Positions 1 through 6,098 are shown, numbered from the stretch's first letter. The stretch is DNA of 8,348 bases from an uncultured Clostridiaceae bacterium (GCA_947175805.1 CAMWOF010000096.1:1-8348), one strand, 5' to 3'. A program made the numbers and translations. The notes: a model not told the origin generated them from the sequence alone.

Positions 1-38
1 GAATTAGAGCAGGGCAGGTTTAGCGGGAGGAAACAGAC

Positions 39-2675
39 GTGAAGAAGTACGGTGTAAATGAACTGCGGGAAATGTTTCTGCAGTTTTTTGAGAGCAAGGA
101 GCATTTGCGGATGAAGAGTTTTTCTCTGATTCCCCACAATGACAACAGCTTATTGCTGATAAATTCGGGTATGGCGCCGTTAAAGCCATATTTTACGGGG
201 CAGGAGATTCCGCCGAGAAAGCGGGTGACCACATGCCAGAAATGTATTCGTACCGGCGATATTGAAAATGTAGGTAAGACAGCCCGCCACGGCACTTTTT
301 TTGAGATGCTGGGCAATTTCTCTTTTGGGGACTATTTTAAGGAGGAGGCCATTGCCTGGACATGGGAGTTTTTAACCGAGGTTGTGGGTCTGGATAAGGA
401 CAGGCTGTATCCTTCTATCTATGAGGATGATGACCAGGCATTTGAAATCTGGAACCAAAAGATTGGCATTGCACCAGAGCGTATTTTCCGCTTTGGCAAG
501 GCAGATAATTTTTGGGAGCACGGTGCAGGCCCTTGCGGTCCCTGCTCGGAGGTATACTACGACAGGGGTGAGAAATACGGCTGCGGAAAGCCGGATTGTA
601 CAGTGGGCTGTGACTGTGACCGCTATATGGAGGTCTGGAACGATGTATTTACCCAGTTTGAAAACGATGGCAAGGGCAATTACACGGAGCTGGTGCAGAA
701 AAATATTGATACCGGCATGGGCTTAGAGCGGCTGGCTGTGGTGGTGCAGGATGTGGATTCCATTTTTGATGTGGACACGGTACAGGCGCTTCGCGATAAG
801 GTGTGCGAATTTGCCAACACCGCCTATCACGCTGATGAGGAAAAGGATGTATCAATTCGTCTGATTACAGACCACATCCGTTCCGCAACATTTATGATTT
901 CCGACGGCATTATGCCGACAAACGAGGGCAGAGGCTATGTGCTCCGCCGTCTGATTCGCCGGGCAGCAAGACACGGCAGGCTGTTAGGCATAGAGGGCAT
1001 TTTTCTGGCGAAGCTTTCAGAGACTGTGATAGAAGGCTCTAAGGGCGGCTATCCTGAATTAGAGGAAAAGAAAGAGTTCATTTTAAATGTGCTGACCCAG
1101 GAGGAGAATAATTTTAATAAGACTATTGACCAGGGGCTTTCCATTCTTTCCGAGATGGAAGGGGATATGGAGGCAAAGGGTGAAAAGGTGCTCTCTGGCG
1201 AGAACGCGTTTAAGCTTTACGATACGTATGGATTCCCGCTTGACCTGACAAAAGAGATTTTGGAGGAGAAGGGTTATTCCATCGATGAGGAGGGTTATCA
1301 GGTCTGCATGAAGGAGCAGCGTGAGAGCGCGAGAAAGGCAAGAAAAGTGTCTAACTATATGGGCGCTGATGCCACAGTATATGATGAGATAGACCCGAAG
1401 ATCACTTCACAGTTTGTAGGTTATATGAGTCTGACCCATGATTCCAGGATTACGGTTTTGACGACAGAGGAAGTGATTGCTGCCGTTTCCGAAGGTGAGC
1501 ATGCCACTATTTTTGTGGAGGAGACGCCTTTTTATGCCACCATGGGCGGCCAGCAGGGCGATACCGGTGTAATTACCTCTGATGAGGGGGAGTTTACCGT
1601 AGAGGATACGATTAAGCTGAAGGGCGGAAAGATTGGACATGTGGGCAAAGTGACCAGGGGCATGTTTAAGGTCGGCGACACAGTAACTTTAAAGGTGAAT
1701 CAGGCGAACCGGGGCGATACCTGCAAAAACCACAGCGCTACCCATCTGTTGCAAAAGGCATTAAAGACGGTGCTGGGAAGCCATGTGGAGCAGAAGGGCT
1801 CTTTGGTGGCACCGGACAGGCTGCGCTTTGACTTTTCTCACTTTTCCGCTATGACCCCGGAGGAGATTTCCGAGGTGGAGCGTCTGGTAAATGAGGCAAT
1901 CGCTGCGGACTACACAGTGGAGACTAAGGAAATGCCGATAGAGGAGGCCAAGAAGACCGGCGCTATGGCACTGTTTGGTGAGAAATACGGTGATGTGGTG
2001 CGGGTGGTAGACATGGGCGGCTATTCCATTGAGCTTTGCGGCGGCACGCATGTGCAAAATACCGGGGCAATCACTACGTTTAAGATTGTATCGGAGGCGG
2101 GTGTAGCTGCCGGGGTCAGGCGAATTGAGGCGTTGACCGGCGCAGGTGTCTTTGCATATTACAGAGATATAGAAGAAAAAATGGCAAAGGCGGCGGCGAT
2201 TTTAAAAACCAGTCCGTCTAATGTCGTAGAGAAGATAGAGCATTTGCTGGCACAAGAGAAGGCACTGGCATCTGAAAATGAGTCGCTAAAGAGTAAGTTG
2301 GCACAGGATTCCTTAGGGGATGTCATGAGCCAGGTGGTGGAGGTGAAAGGCATAAAGGTGTTGGCGACCTCCGTGGATAATGTGGACATGAACGGGCTTA
2401 GAGACCTTGGTGACCAGCTAAAGACTAAGCTTGGCGAGGGCGTGGCAGTGATTGCCTCTAATGTGGAGGGCAAGGTAAATCTTCTTGCCATGGCAACGGA
2501 GGAGGCCGTAAAAATGGGCGCCCATGCCGGCAATCTGATAAAGTCGATTGCACCTTTCGTTGGCGGCGGCGGCGGTGGCCGTCCGAATATGGCCCAGGCA
2601 GGCGGCAAGAATCCGTCAGGCATTGCGGATGCGCTTGCGGCTGTCAAAGGGGTTTTAGAAGGGCAGATAAAATAG
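39..2675 (+). CDS. alaS: Alanyl-tRNA synthetase (AlaRS), complete, GTG start
   Basis: Cytoplasmic class II synthetase that charges tRNA-Ala with alanine using ATP and hydrolyses mischarged Ser/Gly-tRNA-Ala. The 878 residues match the usual full length. Seen: the class II catalytic core (about 1-240) with RHGTFFEMLGNFSFGDYF at 83-100 and a GMGLERLA motif at 226-233; the tRNA-recognition region (about 240-460); the editing domain with HSATH at 565-569 and CGGTH at 667-671, which together supply the zinc-binding His/His/Cys/His set; then a coiled stretch around 735-755 and the C-Ala/DHHA1 domain with the glycine run 842-847. A cysteine-rich insert lies at 166-193. The GTG start at 39 is supported by GGGAGG at 25-30 and an in-frame TAG at 21-23; the next in-frame ATG would remove conserved N-terminal residues. 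No T-box leader is visible, but only 38 upstream bases are present. Confidence 0.98.
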   Translation: MKKYGVNELREMFLQFFESKEHLRMKSFSLIPHNDNSLLLINSGMAPLKPYFTGQEIPPRKRVTTCQKCIRTGDIENVGKTARHGTFFEMLGNFSFGDYFKEEAIAWTWEFLTEVVGLDKDRLYPSIYEDDDQAFEIWNQKIGIAPERIFRFGKADNFWEHGAGPCGPCSEVYYDRGEKYGCGKPDCTVGCDCDRYMEVWNDVFTQFENDGKGNYTELVQKNIDTGMGLERLAVVVQDVDSIFDVDTVQALRDKVCEFANTAYHADEEKDVSIRLITDHIRSATFMISDGIMPTNEGRGYVLRRLIRRAARHGRLLGIEGIFLAKLSETVIEGSKGGYPELEEKKEFILNVLTQEENNFNKTIDQGLSILSEMEGDMEAKGEKVLSGENAFKLYDTYGFPLDLTKEILEEKGYSIDEEGYQVCMKEQRESARKARKVSNYMGADATVYDEIDPKITSQFVGYMSLTHDSRITVLTTEEVIAAVSEGEHATIFVEETPFYATMGGQQGDTGVITSDEGEFTVEDTIKLKGGKIGHVGKVTRGMFKVGDTVTLKVNQANRGDTCKNHSATHLLQKALKTVLGSHVEQKGSLVAPDRLRFDFSHFSAMTPEEISEVERLVNEAIAADYTVETKEMPIEEAKKTGAMALFGEKYGDVVRVVDMGGYSIELCGGTHVQNTGAITTFKIVSEAGVAAGVRRIEALTGAGVFAYYRDIEEKMAKAAAILKTSPSNVVEKIEHLLAQEKALASENESLKSKLAQDSLGDVMSQVVEVKGIKVLATSVDNVDMNGLRDLGDQLKTKLGEGVAVIASNVEGKVNLLAMATEEAVKMGAHAGNLIKSIAPFVGGGGGGRPNMAQAGGKNPSGIADALAAVKGVLEGQIK

Positions 2676-2684
2676 TGTAAATGT

Positions 2685-2723
2685 AAACATGAGCAGTCGC
2701 GCAAAGCGTGACGCTCATGTTTT
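2685..2723. terminator. Hairpin terminator between convergent alaS and lysozyme genes
   Basis: AAACATGAGC (2685-2694) pairs perfectly with GCTCATGTTT (2713-2722). After one bulged A (2695) the stem continues with seven more pairs, one of them G-U (2696-2702 with 2706-2712), closed by an AAA loop. It starts 9 bases after the alaS stop and is followed by only a short T run (2720-2723). On the opposite strand it would lie about 35 bases past the lysozyme stop, with a T-rich tail interrupted by other bases. A bidirectional terminator fits the convergent layout. The weak T-tracts are the reason for caution. Confidence 0.75.
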
Positions 2724-2757
2724 GCGTTATAGGCTTGATGATGCTGGAGGAGAGATT

Positions 2758-3408
2758 TTACTCGGAAGCATTTGCAGTCTCACAGCTGCAGGGTCTTTCG
2801 CTTTCCTCCAATAGTATAGCCCGCCTGAAATAGTCCCGGTCTACCTCGCCGCTGATTCCGGCAATTCTTCCACGGTCTGTGTACTGCCAGCCGCTCCAGC
2901 TTCTCCATGGGTTTTCCATATCCGGTCTGGAGACGCCGTAGTCTGCAATCCACAGTGGATATTCCCGGAGACGGTCATCGTCAAAGCGGTCTTTCGCATT
3001 GGACGCATCACTGTAAATTGCCGGATGGTGCCCGGTTTCTTCCTCCAGGACGGTGAGAAATCTGAGTGCAATCGCCCGGATTTCATCCCTGTCTAAATCT
3101 CCAAATTCTTCAAAATCCATGACGGGTCTTGCATGCTGGTCCTTGCCGCGGATGCGGTCTGCAAAGAAGCGGGCCTCATTTTCTGCTTCTGCCAGTGAGC
3201 GGGCAGTCAGGAAATGGTAAAAACCAATGAAAAAGCCCTCTCTGCGGGCGTCTCTGTAGTTTCGTTCAAATTCCGGGTCGGTATAGCCGGTGCCCTCGGT
3301 GGCTTTGATATAGACAATCCGTATTCCAGCGGAGCGGACCTTGGAAAAGTCAATCCGTCCCTGCCATTCACTGACATCGATTCCCTGGTAACGTCTTTCA
3401 TTTGGCAT
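2758..3408 (-). CDS. GH25 family lysozyme (muramidase), no signal peptide
   Basis: Probable N-acetylmuramidase that cleaves the MurNAc-GlcNAc bond of peptidoglycan. A single GH25 (Chalaropsis-type) domain fills almost all of the 216 residues. Seen: GIDVSEWQ at 9-16 with candidate catalytic Asp11, YIKATEG at 33-39, GFYHF at 62-66, PVMDFEE at 95-101 with the family's Asp98/Glu100 pair, LWIADYG at 152-158, and SGWQYTDRGRIAGISGEVD at 172-190 ending in Asp190. All expected acidic residues are present, so it looks catalytically intact. The ATG at 3408 is preferred because CAGGA lies 7 bases ahead of it. An upstream in-frame ATG (3447, adding 13 residues) has no visible ribosome binding site and lies inside a dyad. 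No signal peptide, transmembrane segment or wall-binding repeat is seen, so export is unexplained. I count about 28 Arg to 4 Lys, unlike its neighbours. It is transcribed alone, against both flanking genes. An endolysin remnant is an alternative. Confidence 0.9.
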   Translation of the reverse strand: MPNERRYQGIDVSEWQGRIDFSKVRSAGIRIVYIKATEGTGYTDPEFERNYRDARREGFFIGFYHFLTARSLAEAENEARFFADRIRGKDQHARPVMDFEEFGDLDRDEIRAIALRFLTVLEEETGHHPAIYSDASNAKDRFDDDRLREYPLWIADYGVSRPDMENPWRSWSGWQYTDRGRIAGISGEVDRDYFRRAILLEESERPCSCETANASE

Positions 3409-3426
3409 AGTAAAATCCTGTCTTTT

Positions 3427-3469
3427 CACATGTTCTACTGATAGCATATGCCAAGAAGCAGAACATGTG
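3427..3469. repeat. Nested dyad ahead of the lysozyme gene
   Basis: CACATGTTCT (3427-3436) and AGAACATGTG (3460-3469) are perfect 10-base inverted arms separated by 23 bases. The 8-base palindrome GCATATGC (3444-3451) lies almost exactly at the centre. Read from the lysozyme strand, the element ends about 18 bases before the ATG at 3408. It could be a DNA operator for a dimeric regulator or an RNA hairpin in the leader. The sequence does not distinguish these. Confidence 0.6.
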
Positions 3470-3501
3470 CGTCGCCGTCCGGTCTCAAATGAGCACAGGC
3501 A

Positions 3502-3566
3502 GCAATTTCCAAATTTCTTATGGCAATCCGTCTGACAGTATGTTATATTGGATTATAAGAAATTGC
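3502..3566. repeat. Overlapping alternative inverted repeats in the divergent intergenic region
   Basis: AATTTCTTAT (3512-3521) is a perfect inverse of ATAAGAAATT (3555-3564), with AATCC (3525-3529) also matching GGATT (3550-3554). A competing pairing joins GCAATTTC (3502-3509) to GAAATTGC (3559-3566). The two pairings share the same right arm. The repeats enclose the candidate promoter for the HAD gene. The elements are AT-rich, so part of the matching could be chance. Confidence 0.45.
3532..3559 (+). promoter_or_regulatory. Candidate sigma-A promoter for the HAD/capA pair
   Basis: CTGACA (3532-3537) and TATAAG (3554-3559) each match five of six consensus bases and are 16 bases apart. Transcription would begin near 3566, giving a leader of roughly 90 bases before the ATG at 3655. 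On the opposite strand TATAAT reads across 3557-3552, overlapping this -10, and could serve the divergent lysozyme gene, but no convincing -35 accompanies it. Confidence 0.45.
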
Positions 3567-3654
3567 AAAGCGAAGCTGTATATGCGAATGGAGCATACTA
3601 AGAACAGCAAAAACAAAATAAGAAATCATATTTACGAAGCAGGAGCGAGGAAGA

Positions 3655-4302
3655 ATGTATCATACAATATTATTTGATTTGGACGGCACATTGACAGATC
3701 CGGGGCCTGGGATAACAAATTCTGTATCTTATGCACTACAAAAATTTGGTATCAGGGTGACGGACAGGACAAGATTATATAAGTTTATCGGGCCACCTCT
3801 TAATGAGTCATTTCAGGAGTTTTTAGGCTTTTCCGTGGAGGAAAGCCAGAGGGCGGTTGCTTATTACAGGGAATATTACGGTGAGCAGGGAATCTATGAG
3901 AATCAACTGTACGACGGTGTGGAGCCTTTGCTGGAGGATTTGCAGGCAAAGGGCAGAAAGATAGTGCTTGCCACTTCAAAGCCGGAGAAATTCGCAGTTA
4001 AGATTTTAGAGCATTTCCATATCACAAACTATTTTGATTTTGTTGCCGGCTCTAATATGGACGGCAGCAGAAGCAAAAAAGCAGAGGTTCTCACCCATGC
4101 ACTGAAGCATCTGGAGATTACGGATAAGTCCTCGGTGGTTATGGTTGGGGACAGGGAGCATGATATTTTTGGTGCAGAGCAGGTTGGTATCGATTCCATC
4201 GGAGTTTTGTATGGATATGGCAGCAAAGAAGAGCTTCGTGATGCCGGCGCTACCTATATTGTAAATGTACCGGAAGAAATTTCCGATATTATTTACCGAT
4301 AG
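3655..4302 (+). CDS. HAD-superfamily phosphatase, phosphoglycolate phosphatase/5'-nucleotidase-like
   Basis: Probable Mg-dependent cytoplasmic phosphatase acting on a small phosphorylated metabolite; the exact substrate cannot be read from sequence. The 215 residues are a normal length for this class. Seen: motif I DLDGTLTD at 8-15 (nucleophile Asp8, acid/base Asp10), an alpha-helical cap between about 16 and 85 that includes FIGPPL, motif II LATSK at 105-109, the motif III lysine at 141 or 142, and motif IV VGDREHD at 164-170. The later GVLYGYGS stretch (183-190) is common in PGP/GmhB-like HAD proteins of Firmicutes. The start has AGGAG at 3641-3645, 9 bases upstream. The capA-like gene begins 35 bases downstream on the same strand with no terminator between, so cotranscription is likely. 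A housekeeping nucleotidase or damage-control phosphatase is equally possible. Confidence 0.9.
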   Translation: MYHTILFDLDGTLTDPGPGITNSVSYALQKFGIRVTDRTRLYKFIGPPLNESFQEFLGFSVEESQRAVAYYREYYGEQGIYENQLYDGVEPLLEDLQAKGRKIVLATSKPEKFAVKILEHFHITNYFDFVAGSNMDGSRSKKAEVLTHALKHLEITDKSSVVMVGDREHDIFGAEQVGIDSIGVLYGYGSKEELRDAGATYIVNVPEEISDIIYR

Positions 4303-4311
4303 CAGGCCAAT

Positions 4312-4341
4312 ATGCTAAAAAAGAAAGATAAGCGTGAATGA
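4312..4341 (+). CDS. Possible 9-codon mini-ORF coupled to the capA-like gene
   Basis: An ATG at 4312 opens a frame encoding MLKKKDKRE. Its TGA (4339-4341) overlaps the ATG of the capA-like gene in an ATGA arrangement. A weak CAGG lies 5 bases ahead of the mini-ORF start. The downstream gene has no strong ribosome binding site of its own at 4338, so coupled translation through this mini-ORF would explain its initiation. It may equally be a chance frame in an A-rich spacer. Confidence 0.25.
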   Translation: MLKKKDKRE

Positions 4342-5660
4342 TTATGGCAAGAAATCACGGCAGAAAAGGAAAAATGAATTTTGGAACAAAGCTCATCATC
4401 CTGCTTTATGTACTTTCCTTCCTTACCGGAGGTCTGATATCCTATGTCAGGTACGGTATGCAGCCGGAGCAGACAGAGTTTGATGTTGTTACCTATGAAA
4501 AGGTGGTAGCATTAGCACAGCTGCCGGAAGCGTATGCATCGCCGATGACGGAGGTGACAATGACTGCAGTGGGAGATGTGATGGTGCATAAGGCACAGAT
4601 GGACAGATTTTACAGAGAATCATCGGATAGTTTTGATTTTACGGATATGTTTGCCTATGTGAAGGAGCTTCTAGGAGAAAAGGATTATACGGTTGCCAAT
4701 CTGGAAACGACTTTGGCAGGAAGGGATAATGGTGTCGGTCAAAAGATATACGGCTACAATGATTACCCGATGTTTAACTCTCCGGAGGTACTCGCAGATA
4801 CATTGAAGGATACGGGGATAGACTTTCTGAGCACCGCCAACAATCATTCCCTGGATTCCAGAGCAAAGGGGATTTATGCCACATTGGATTATATTGACCG
4901 GTTGGATTTTGCCCATACGGGGACTGCCCGCTCTAAGGAGGAGCAGGATACCCTCTGTATTCAGGAGGTCAACGGTATTACTTTTGGGTTTACCGCATTT
5001 ACTTATGATACAAACGGTTTGACAGTACCGGAGGATGCTCCGTTTTGTGTAAACACATTAAAGGGGTATGCCCAGGCGGAGGTGGACAAAGCAGTGCAGC
5101 GGGTGCGCAATCTGCGGGATGCAGGAGTGGATTTTGTGATTGTGATTGCCCACTGGGGTATTGAATACCAGACAACTCCTTCCTCCTACCAGACAGATTT
5201 GGCGGACAAGCTCTTTGCTGCCGGTGCAGACGTAATTTTTGGAAGCCATCCCCATGTGGTACAGCCAATGGATATCCGAACCATCCAGAATCCTGACGGC
5301 ACAACCAGAACCGGGGTTTGTATTTACTCTATGGGCAATTTTGTTTCCAGCCAGACCAATAAGGCGGGACCGGATAAGGATTTAGGACTGATTTTGAATG
5401 TGACCTTTCATAAGGAAAACAGCGGCTGTTCCATTACGGCGGTGGAGGTAACACCCACTTATGTGTATTGGACGGATGACGTTATCGGTGTAGTTCCGGT
5501 GGAGTATGCAATAGCAGCGCCTTCCGATTACCCTTTGGTTGATTCTAAGGGCTGGAGCAGAATCAGCTATGCTCATGATAAAATAATATCGGTGGTATCT
5601 TCCGCATATAATTTGCAATACAATCTGTCTGACGGCTGGTATCATATAACGCTGCCATAG
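4338..5660 (+). CDS. CapA/PGA_cap family protein, membrane-anchored, calcineurin-like fold
   Basis: Member of the CapA family (poly-gamma-glutamate capsule synthesis protein, PGA_cap domain), which has a metallophosphoesterase-like fold. In Bacillus, CapA acts at the cell surface in polyglutamate export/assembly; many Clostridia have stand-alone homologues of unknown job. Seen in 440 residues: a basic N-terminus, one hydrophobic segment at about 18-38 (uncleaved anchor or signal), then the domain from about 72 with GDVMVH (79-84), NLETT (121-125), ANNHSLD (167-173), AHWGIEY (271-277), GSHPHV (302-307) and SMGNF (331-335). These metal-site-like motifs are all intact. The C-terminal 90 residues match nothing I recognise. 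An in-frame TGA (4335-4337) sits directly before the ATG at 4338, where the ribosome binding site is weak; ATGs at 4344 and 4374 (AAGGA 3 bases upstream) are alternatives that keep the hydrophobic segment. No capB/capC partners are nearby, so a capsule role is not supported here. Confidence 0.88.
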   Translation: MIMARNHGRKGKMNFGTKLIILLYVLSFLTGGLISYVRYGMQPEQTEFDVVTYEKVVALAQLPEAYASPMTEVTMTAVGDVMVHKAQMDRFYRESSDSFDFTDMFAYVKELLGEKDYTVANLETTLAGRDNGVGQKIYGYNDYPMFNSPEVLADTLKDTGIDFLSTANNHSLDSRAKGIYATLDYIDRLDFAHTGTARSKEEQDTLCIQEVNGITFGFTAFTYDTNGLTVPEDAPFCVNTLKGYAQAEVDKAVQRVRNLRDAGVDFVIVIAHWGIEYQTTPSSYQTDLADKLFAAGADVIFGSHPHVVQPMDIRTIQNPDGTTRTGVCIYSMGNFVSSQTNKAGPDKDLGLILNVTFHKENSGCSITAVEVTPTYVYWTDDVIGVVPVEYAIAAPSDYPLVDSKGWSRISYAHDKIISVVSSAYNLQYNLSDGWYHITLP

Positions 5661-5666
5661 GGATTT

Positions 5667-5696
5667 AATTTTTATAATTTATAATTTTTATAATTT
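5667..5696. repeat. AT-rich 14-base direct repeat, UP-element-like
   Basis: AATTTTTATAATTT occurs at 5667-5680 and again at 5683-5696, a 16-base period. It lies just upstream of the -35 box of the rpsU promoter, where A/T tracts can contact the RNA polymerase alpha C-terminal domain. That role is inferred from position and composition. The same stretch (5661-5707) is the only candidate site for the end of the capA-like transcript, and it holds no clear GC-rich terminator hairpin. Confidence 0.5.
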
Positions 5697-5707
5697 GCAA
5701 ATTTTGG

Positions 5708-5735
5708 TTGACGTAGAGAAAAATTATGCTATAAT
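5708..5735 (+). promoter_or_regulatory. Strong extended -10 promoter for rpsU
   Basis: TTGACG (5708-5713) and a perfect TATAAT (5730-5735) are separated by 16 bases, and TGC (5727-5729) immediately before the -10 makes it an extended -10. The upstream region is AT-rich. Transcription should start near 5742, giving a leader of about 74 bases. This is the best promoter match in the window and fits high expression of a ribosomal protein. Confidence 0.88.
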
Positions 5736-5762
5736 CTTAATAGTGCTTTGAAAAAACCCAAA

Positions 5763-5794
5763 CAGTTGTATTGGTTAGGCGCAATATGCAACTG
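5763..5794 (+). promoter_or_regulatory. Hairpin in the rpsU 5' leader
   Basis: CAGTTG (5763-5768) pairs with CAACTG (5789-5794), and TATTG (5769-5773) pairs with CAATA (5782-5786). A two-base bulge (5787-5788) lies on the 3' side and the loop is 8 bases (5774-5781). The stem ends just before the GGGAGG at 5797-5802. Position and shape suit translational control, possibly by S21 itself. It matches no riboswitch or leader class that I recognise. Confidence 0.5.
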
Positions 5795-5815
5795 AAGGGA
5801 GGTTAGGGTGGGAAT

Positions 5816-5992
5816 ATGTCAAACGTAATCGTGAAAGAGAACGAGACTTTGGATAGCGCTCTTCGCAGATTCAAGAGAAACTGTGCTAAAGCAGGTATTC
5901 AGCAGGAAATCCGCAAGAGAGAGCATTACGAGAAGCCAAGTGTTAAGCGTAAGAAGAAGTCCGAAGCGGCTAGAAAGCGCAAGTATAAGTAA
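5816..5992 (+). CDS. rpsU: 30S ribosomal protein S21 (bS21)
   Basis: Small-subunit protein located near the 3' end of 16S rRNA, needed for efficient initiation. The 58-codon frame begins MSNVIVKENETLDSALRRFK, the family's conserved start, and ends in a very basic tail (KRKKKSEAARKRKYK) expected to contact rRNA. The length is typical of Firmicutes. An in-frame TAG at 5804-5806 rules out a longer product. GGGAGG (5797-5802) is rather far from the ATG (13 bases), while GGTGGG (5807-5812) is closer (3 bases), so which one pairs with 16S rRNA is uncertain. It has its own strong promoter upstream and a hairpin terminator downstream, so it can be expressed alone, although the yqfC-yqfD-phoH cluster follows on the same strand. 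The yqeY gene that follows rpsU in Bacillus is absent here. Confidence 0.98.
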   Translation: MSNVIVKENETLDSALRRFKRNCAKAGIQQEIRKREHYEKPSVKRKKKSEAARKRKYK

Positions 5993-6053
5993 TATCTGAA
6001 CAGATATTGAGTAAGAGAGACTAACATGAAATGAATGTTTAGTCTCTTTTATT
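5991..6053 (+). terminator. Tandem hairpins and intrinsic terminator after rpsU
   Basis: A first small hairpin, AATATCTG (5991-5998) with CAGATATT (6001-6008), overlaps the rpsU stop codon. The second is the likely terminator. AGAGACTAA (6016-6024) pairs with TTAGTCTCT (6039-6047), extended by CAT/ATG (6025-6027 with 6035-6037) past one bulged T, and at its base by three pairs reaching 6050, one of them G-U. The loop is GAAATGA. The tail TCTCTTTTATTAT is T-rich but interrupted, so some read-through into yqfC is plausible. Confidence 0.78.
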
Positions 6054-6068
6054 ATGTCTATTTACACG

Positions 6069-6098
6069 TCATAAGGCTGCCCTTTATTTCATATACAT
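6069..6098 (+). promoter_or_regulatory. Candidate sigma-E-type (mother-cell) promoter for yqfC
   Basis: TCATAAG (6069-6075) resembles the sigma-E -35 (KMATATT), and CATATA (6090-6095) matches five of six bases of the sigma-E -10 core CATACA. The spacer is 14 bases, as expected. A start near 6104 follows. The assignment rests on motif resemblance plus established knowledge that yqfC and yqfD are sigma-E genes in Bacillus subtilis. The region is AT-rich, so chance cannot be excluded. Confidence 0.45.

Noticed and set aside
1..38. T-box riboswitch upstream of alaS
   Set aside because: Common for this gene in Firmicutes, but the 38 available bases show no T-box sequence or terminator hairpin.
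2159..2704. 181-codon open frame on the minus strand opposite the 3' part of alaS
   Set aside because: Composition is low-complexity Ser/Ala/Pro, including a proline run that is simply the complement of the AlaRS glycine run. It has no recognisable domain and lies wholly antisense to a certain gene.
3409..3447. Longer lysozyme starting at the ATG of 3447
   Set aside because: No ribosome binding site precedes that ATG, it lies inside the central palindrome, and the extra 13 residues add nothing family-like. The ATG at 3408 has CAGGA at good spacing.
3409..3654. Insertion sequence or MITE in the gap holding the repeats
   Set aside because: The repeats are internal and short. I see no terminal inverted repeats bounded by target duplications and no transposase fragment.
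3465..3677. 70-codon open frame on the plus strand in the divergent intergenic region
   Set aside because: It has no convincing ribosome binding site and no domain-like composition, crosses the repeats and candidate promoter, and overlaps the HAD start in another frame.
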